From contig OY747709.1 of assembly GCA_963556495.2 (NCBI GenBank), positions 22,190,400-22,254,399 on the forward strand: a stretch of 64,000 bases of DNA, in the 5' to 3' direction. How positions within the stretch are numbered: the stretch's first letter is position 1; each line of letters starts with the position of its first letter. Origin of the DNA: Valencia hispanica (lineage: Eukaryota > Chordata > Actinopteri > Cyprinodontiformes > Valenciidae). Shown here piece after piece: positions 58,240-64,000 of the stretch. The translations under genes and the position numbers were made by a program. Under the pieces are notes generated by a model. It did no database searches, was not told the DNA's origin, and worked only from the letters and a program-made list of their open reading frames with translations.

Positions 58240-61160
58240 AAGAAACTTGTATGGGTTGGGCACCACAATTGGCTCTAGCCCAGGGACATACTTCCTCTTA
58301 AATCCGGTACTGGTTCTAATTTCCCTTTACTGCAACTGTGAAAAGTGTAAGGAAAATAAAATAACATTCATTGTTTATGATAATTACCGATGACAAAACC
58401 AAAAAAAAGAAAAACCTGTCTGCAAATGCTTCAAAATAGCCTGAAAGGTCAGGCTTACAATTGTTATTAGGTTAGAGACGAAAGACAATTGCTACTTGTC
58501 TAAGTAATTCAATTTAAATGCAATTTATTGTCAGAGCACCACAGACCATAGTGTGATGCAGCTGTAAACCAAATCTAAGCATAAGTAAATTAGTTATTAT
58601 AAGCAATTCTTCAACATTTAAATTAAACTGATCCTTTTGATGCAATTTTAGAATTCAGGTTTGGAAAATAGACAAAGTATTATCTCTAAAAAGTTTATCT
58701 TTGAAGAAAAATACTTATGACTGTAAAACACGAGATGTGATAATGAGAGTGAACTGAAATGAAATGTACCAAAAAGTAACGAATGTCAGTGTGCATGCAA
58801 TCATTTTTGATTTGCCTATTTCTGCTACATAGCTGCTTAATATATCAACCCATATATTAGAGTGTGCAGTATACTGGTTGCAAAGAGTTGCAAGAATTTG
58901 CAGACCATATTTGGAAGGCAAAATCTATTCCATGCTTCAAAACGTTGCTTACTAATAAAATACTTGGCCATTTAAATTGCCCGTTAACTATTTTTTTATG
59001 ACCACCCTTAACACAGGTCTTAGTGACCATGAATGCTGAAACTTGAAGGAGAGTGATGGGAACATCATGGTCAAAAAGAGAGTAGCTGTGTAAGGTATTT
59101 TTCAATTACTTATTAGCTGAATGATTTTACATCCCAGCTAGAAAATGAAAGGGTATATCTCCCAGTCTGACAGATGTGTTACCCACTAGAGGTGAAAATC
59201 CTCCTTGCTTTGTCACATAACTGATGTCTGCTGAACCGAATGGTGATGTCAAAATATAGGAAATGCAATGATCATATCACAAATAATGTCTCTTTTACCT
59301 GTCAGACGCAGTCACCAAAGCAACTAAAAAAGGGCACCATGTTCTCAGGTAGTAATAATAAAATGTTAAAAAACCCTCAGTACAACAATAATAGCTTCAG
59401 CTGTCAGCAGTTTTTCATCTTTCCAGCAATTTGAAAGTTCACAATGGAATTTCCAGGAAAGTGTGGTTGACCTTTTCCTTCATGCATTTTTACGACAACA
59501 ATCAACAAGGCGAATATCAGCAACACGGCCTAATTTATCAGTACTTCTACATCCAGTAAACCCAGTTTTATCATTGAAGGACTTTTACTTCCTCTTTGTA
59601 AATGTATCACTTACTCACAGTCATGCCTCAATTGCGCTTTGGACAGGGGTGGTCACATGATGTGATTTATCTGTCATCATGTGTTTTTGCTATGCATCTG
59701 AATTTTTTAATTGACTTCTTCAAAATATGCTCCACTTTGCGCCACACTTCATCCTTCCAGTGCCAACAGCTGTATCAACTTGCCAGAATGAGGAACAATC
59801 CAGGTCTATTGCAGTATAATGGCAAAAACATGTCCAGCACTTTAACATGTCCAAGCCACTGCATTGTTCCTTTTTAATGAGACTGCGTTGTTGCTCTGGT
59901 CTCTGGGGAAGCTTTCTTCCTCTTAGACTTTTGTCTGGTTTGTTAAACCACACACAGAGAGGCAGGGACACTAGGAGTAGAGCCACTGTGAACGTGGCCT
60001 GATTACATCTGCCTGTCTGGGTTGATGCTACATCACTGCCAGTCTGTAATCAAATTTGCTGGCAGCCACAAAAGAGAAGATTACACTTGGATACAAGCTT
60101 GATTTAAAAGGCAGATGCTTCACATTTTGCTACCTTTAAACTTAGCAGAGTGGATCAATATATCAGATCAAGCAAAATAAACCATTATCTGGATTGTTTT
60201 TCTATTCTTTATGAGGTTGTAAGTTAGTTCATATCAATTACTATGAATTTCCTGGCATGGCTTTTATGGCTGTAAAGCTTGATTGTGTAATTATGTTTCT
60301 TCATTGACTGCTTCACTGCTGGAGTTTCCTCATTCGCTTGCATTTCCTAATATCTAAGAGTACAAAGGATAACCACCCAACTTGTCTGGGATAAAGGTGG
60401 CACCACTGTGAGTAAGAGGAAGAAGTTGCACCATACTGAGCTGCAACAAGGTGTAAACCATGACTCATCCCACAGAAAAGATGAGTAGTAATGAGGGTAT
60501 AAATAAAAGAAGTTTGGAGGTTTAGTGTTACCTGTATCTGTGTATGAGCATTGAACCACATCCATGTCCTTTGTAGCACTAGCTACTGTCTCTTTATGTT
60601 TAATATTTGATTTTGTCTCGCATAGTCAGAGCTTCCTTGATTTGTACATTTTAAAGATTCCAAGCGTGAGCATTTAGAGATCTAATTTTCTGAGTAGTTT
60701 TACACTTTAATGCTTTTTTTTCTTGCTACAGTTTACAAAATGCTTAATGTCTTGTCAAGGGTAGAGTAATGTGTTTTTCGGGTCCAATGTATAAATACCT
60801 TACTATAGCTTGTTAACTCTAGGACTGGCTGAAAATTTTCCACAGTTATACTTGTGGGAAACCTCTGATGTATTACTAAGCTTGGTCCCTAGGTTTCTTC
60901 TTCCTGCCTATTGTTTTTTATGACAATGGAGCATACAGAAATTGACATCCATCCATTAAATTGCTTTGATCAACATCATTGTTATTATTTTCTAGTATTC
61001 TCATCCACACATAAATATATTTTCAATACCTGCTAAATGCTAGCCTGGTCAAGGAGTCTATCTCTAACAGTCACTGCGCTAGAGGCAGGTTACACTTCAG
61101 ACAGGGTTTCAGTGCATCAGTGCAACAAATACCTATACAAACAGTGCAAACAATCATAGA
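58240..61160. other. Long stretch with nothing recognised
   Basis: Nearly 3 kb of AT-rich, apparently unique DNA in the middle of a repeat-rich area. Open frames here are short and domain-free. It may be intergenic or intronic. Confidence 0.45.
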
Positions 61161-61169
61161 TACACACTC

Positions 61170-61322
61170 TTACTAAGGACAATTTAGAGTGGTCAGTTAC
61201 CCTAACATATGTGTTTGTGGACTGTGGTAGGAAGCTGGAGTACCCTGAGAGAACCCCCTCATAGACAAGGAAAACATCCAAACTCCATGCAGAAAAAGCC
61301 CTGGCTGCGATTTAACCCCAGT
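61170..61322 (-). repeat. Teleost interspersed repeat, copy 3 (inverted)
   Basis: Complement of the repeat at 25720-25935: CAATTTAGAGTGGTCAGTTA, TGGACTGTGGTAGGAAGC, and CATCCAAACTCCATGCAG in reverse order. Confidence 0.7.
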
Positions 61323-61349
61323 TCTTATGACATCATTGCATGTTACAAG

Positions 61350-62530
61350 CATTTAAATTCAAATTCAATTCAAAAATACTTTATTGATCCCAGAGAGAAA
61401 TCAAGTGTTGTTGTAGTTCATATAATTAATTCTTTAAAAGAACATGGGGCAGGATTTGTAAATAAAGTAAACATTCATGTCCAGTTTTTTGATGCTGTTG
61501 GGTGTTGAAGCATTATAAACCAAAAAGAATGAGCCCACCCATGTATCGTTCCATTTTCTTAAACTGGTTGTGTGCTGCAAAATGTGCTGCAGTTCGGGCC
61601 CCAAATTTCCCACGCTGTCCTACGGGTGTGACGTCAATTGACACTGCTTGCGCGTTCTCGACAACTTTAAAAGAGGAAGAAAAATGGTCGCAGACCTCCA
61701 TTGATTCAATTGTGAGAATGGATTCTTCTGTAACTGGGAAACGACCAAGGACGACTCACAGCCCACTAAAAAGTGGGACTAAGAAAAATAAGTATGTCAC
61801 TGTGAAGGGGTATGCTTTTTTTGTGAAGCATTTGTGTGCGCTCCCGTGCGACTGGCTGCAGTTACTTGCAGCTCCGGCCGCGTCGCTCGTGAGCTTCGTT
61901 TCTTCATTCTGCCCCATGCTCCTTTAAGGAGTTGTTGGAGATAATGATGGCTCTGGGCAGGAAGGATTTCTTGTTGGGGTCTGTTTTGCAGCGAAAATGA
62001 CTGAAGACACTCTGTTGTTGTATGACTGTCTCATGAAGAGGATGCTCAGGGTTATCCATATTTTTTTTGATTTTATGAAGAATTCTTCTTTACATCATCA
62101 TCTCCAGTGGTTTCACAGTAGTGCCAAGAACAGAATCAGCCTTCTTCATTAGGTTATTGTGCCTTTTTAAGTCCCTGGCTCTGATGCTGCTACCCCCAAT
62201 AGATGATGGCTGAAGAGATTACAGTCTCCACAACAGACTTGTAGAAGATCTGCAGCATCTTGCTGCAAACCTTGAAGGACCTAAGCTTCCTCAAGAAGTA
62301 CAGACTGCTCTGTCCCTTCTTGTAGACGGTTTCACTGTTGCTCCTCCAGTACAGTCTGTTGTCAAGGTGAACTCCAAGGTATTTATACTCCTCGACCACC
62401 TCCACTTCTTCTCCCATGATGGAAACAGTGTTTGACTTATCCCTGTTTCTTCTGAAATCTACAATCATCTCCTTTGTTTTGTTCACATTCAAGGTGAGAT
62501 GATTGTTTCCACACCATGTCACAAAGCGGT
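61350..62530 (-). mobile_element. LINE ORF2 C-terminus and 3' tail, antisense
   Basis: On the minus strand: LTLNVNKTKEMIVDFRRN, VEEYKYLGVHLDNRLYW, SSLYFLRKLRSFKVCSKMLQ, then IFYKSVVETVISSAIIYWG, with a frameshift after that. The 3' tail (ATCAATAAAGTATTTTTGAA on minus) lies near 61372-61392. The same LINE family is present at 39960-42062. It is split by a TTAA MITE (61438-61923) and cut off upstream by an LTR element at 62531. CR1/L2-like by RT motifs; clade uncertain. Confidence 0.85.
61438..61923. mobile_element. TTAA-flanked MITE, 486 bp
   Basis: Left AAGAACATGGGGCAGGA and right (complement) AGGAGCATGGGGCAGAA are inverted repeats. TTAA stands at both edges (61434-61437, 61924-61927). It is inserted in the LINE 3' UTR. 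Its termini resemble those of the MITE at 50724-51400 (AGGAGTCAT). Confidence 0.8.
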
Positions 62531-62872
62531 TGTTATGTATTGGAGGCGTAATAATCAGGCAGTAGTTCCTTTGCATTCCAACTTTAATGCAAAAACTTCT
62601 CTTATGTTACAGCAGAGCTTAACAACATGTCCACAGCCGAACATCTTCTTCTCGGTCCCTCTCATATCAGACCTTGTGCTGGCCTTATGCGGACCCCTAG
62701 AGGTTACAGAACACAACATATTCCCCCTTTACTTGAAATAAAAGTGCATCATACAGAAACTTTTATCTTTAATACAAAGAACTCATTATTTTGATTCCAG
62801 CACAGGAAAGAACCAAAAACCATTTTGTTGAGACATTCAACTTCAACACTTTTGAATAAAACTTAAAGTACA
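62531..62872 (-). mobile_element. 3' LTR of Ty3/gypsy-type element, 342 bp
   Basis: On the minus strand it starts TGTACTTTAAG and ends AATACATAACA, with the TG...CA boundaries of LTRs. It directly follows a polypurine tract (62873-62887) and the pol gene, and it truncates the LINE that resumes at 62530. The 5' LTR lies outside the window. Confidence 0.75.
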
Positions 62873-62887
62873 CCCCCTTTTTTTTTC
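62873..62887 (-). other. Polypurine tract
   Basis: A run of A followed by GGGGG on the minus strand, immediately before the LTR. This is the plus-strand primer site used in LTR-element reverse transcription. Confidence 0.75.
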
Positions 62888-62942
62888 AATAAACACTTTG
62901 CAGTTGTTTATGTCTCTTTGAAAACACAAAATACCATCAAAA

Positions 62943-64000
62943 TTATGTCACATAATCGTCCAACCAATGTGGGCGCCGTCTTACGCGTCCTAGAGCGCTA
63001 GGTGTCCCAGCAGATGAATTTGGTTGGATCACAGCAGGTGGCTCTACATGCAGCAAGTCTAACACAGGGGAATCTGGAACGTTCTTTGCAGGAATGTTAG
63101 AAGAAGCCAGATGTGAAGCGTGCCACTTACGTCCATCTTGCAACAGATAAGTTCCCTGAGCTAACTTTTTGACAATTCGCAATGGTTCTGTGAATTTTTG
63201 ATGGGCTTTTGGTACATGTGTTTGCTTCCGAACACGAACACTCTCACCCTCACGAAAAGCAGGAACACGTGCACCACGTCTCCTATCTGTGTAAGCTTTC
63301 ATCTTGTGCTGTTTAGCGGCTACTGAGTCGGCCAAACCTGCAACAGCCTTCCGCGTAGGGGAAGGAAACAGAACATGCAAACGAGTGCGCATCTTTCTCC
63401 CAAGCAGCCAACTCACAAGGAGAAACCTCAGTGGTGGAATGGGGTGTGGAACGATATACCTGTAGAAAATCTGTCACAGTCTGTCGCCACGGCTTACTTT
63501 CAAGAATAGCTGATTGAATGCAACTTTTAAGAACTCGGTGGAACCTTTCAACTGCACCATTTGCAGCAGGATGATAAATAGAAGTTCGTATGTGCTGTAT
63601 ATCCCTGGAATGTAGGAAAGCAGCAAACTCAGCCGAAGTAAACTGAGTCCCGTTATCAGTGACAACAGTGCGCAGATTTCCAAACCTGCTGAATACTGAA
63701 GTGAGAAAACAAATCACTTTTTCAGTTGTAACAGAAGCTACAAATGCAACTTCTGGCCATTTGCTGTAATAATCCAGCAGTGTGATTGGATATTTGCAGT
63801 CCCAAACAGCAGAATCAAATGGACCCACAACATCAATAGCCACTTTTTCCCATGCCTCAGAAGGAAACTGTACCGGTATGAGTGGAGCAGCAGCTGGAAC
63901 CGCAGTTTTATCAGTACTCTGACACAGTTGACACCCTTTAACATGTTGTGTTACTTGGTCATCCATTCCAGGCCACCAATACAAATCACGAAGTCTCTGT
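62943..64000 (-). pseudogene. Ty3/gypsy pol integrase, frameshifted and partial
   Basis: C-terminal part of an LTR-retrotransposon polyprotein, running off the window edge. On the minus strand: YWWPGMDDQV and GCQLCQ (second half of the HHCC zinc domain), AIDVVGPFD (first catalytic Asp), VVTDNGTQFT (second Asp), and AANGAVERFH (catalytic Glu). These fit the DD35E integrase core. A single extra base near 63407 shifts the frame at SPCEL, so the C-terminal domain (LGRKMRTRLH, then PLRIVKKLAQGTYLLQDGRK, ending WLDDYVT) is read in another frame to the stop at 62943. Apart from this lesion it is well preserved, which suggests a fairly young insertion. Confidence 0.9.

Noticed and set aside
59460..59880. 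Small open frames as a candidate gene
   Set aside because: No domain, no splice pattern, and biased composition typical of chance frames.

Overview
This window is vertebrate nuclear DNA, almost certainly from a ray-finned (teleost) fish. The genes are split by GT-AG introns, intergenic DNA is AT-rich, and more than half of the sequence is repeats of kinds typical of teleosts: L2/CR1-like and I-like LINEs, Tc1/mariner, PIF/Harbinger, pogo/Tigger, hAT-like and TTAA-flanked MITEs, and a Ty3/gypsy-type LTR element. No prokaryotic, CRISPR or organellar features were seen, and no tRNA or rRNA gene was recognised.

Layout. 1-6 kb: a decayed L2-like LINE, an unclassified non-autonomous element and an I-like LINE with a zinc-knuckle ORF1 and endonuclease ORF2. 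6-13.9 kb: mostly unrecognised DNA with one repeat at about 8.3-9.1 kb. 13.9-29.7 kb: a pancreatic elastase (CELA2-type) cluster. It holds two intact eight-exon genes arranged head to head (minus strand, start codon at 16116; plus strand, start codon at 18588), an orphan exon 7 at 26.0 kb, a broken plus-strand copy at 27.0-29.7 kb, and a probable relic of a minus-strand promoter and first exon at 24.25-24.5 kb. 30-39 kb: tmem51 on the minus strand, with two coding exons and a probable distant 5' non-coding exon. tmem51 next to CELA2 matches the arrangement on human 1p36, so this block looks like conserved synteny.

39.4-64 kb: a dense nest of transposons. Two inverted copies of one composite repeat (about 39.4 and 48.2 kb) bracket a Tc1 element inserted in a LINE, and a Harbinger element that itself contains a pogo/Tigger transposase C-terminus and a Tigger-type MITE. 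Next come a CR1/L2-like LINE (48.3-52.9 kb) broken by a TTAA-flanked MITE and an inverted L2 tail, and an unclassified element with terminal inverted repeats of about 0.5 kb (53.0-57.1 kb) that carries a 12-copy, 31-bp minisatellite. After a second L2 tail and 3 kb of quiet DNA, the window ends in a LINE broken by another TTAA MITE and by a Ty3/gypsy element whose 3' LTR, polypurine tract and integrase are visible.

Functionally, the two elastases are secreted pancreatic zymogens activated by cleavage before VVGG or VVNG. Their specificity pockets differ, and compact TATA promoters face each other across 2.4 kb. tmem51 encodes a small two-pass membrane protein. Everything else with coding character is transposon-derived and mostly broken. 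Exon coordinates were read by eye from splice signals and checked by reading-frame arithmetic; no database search was possible.
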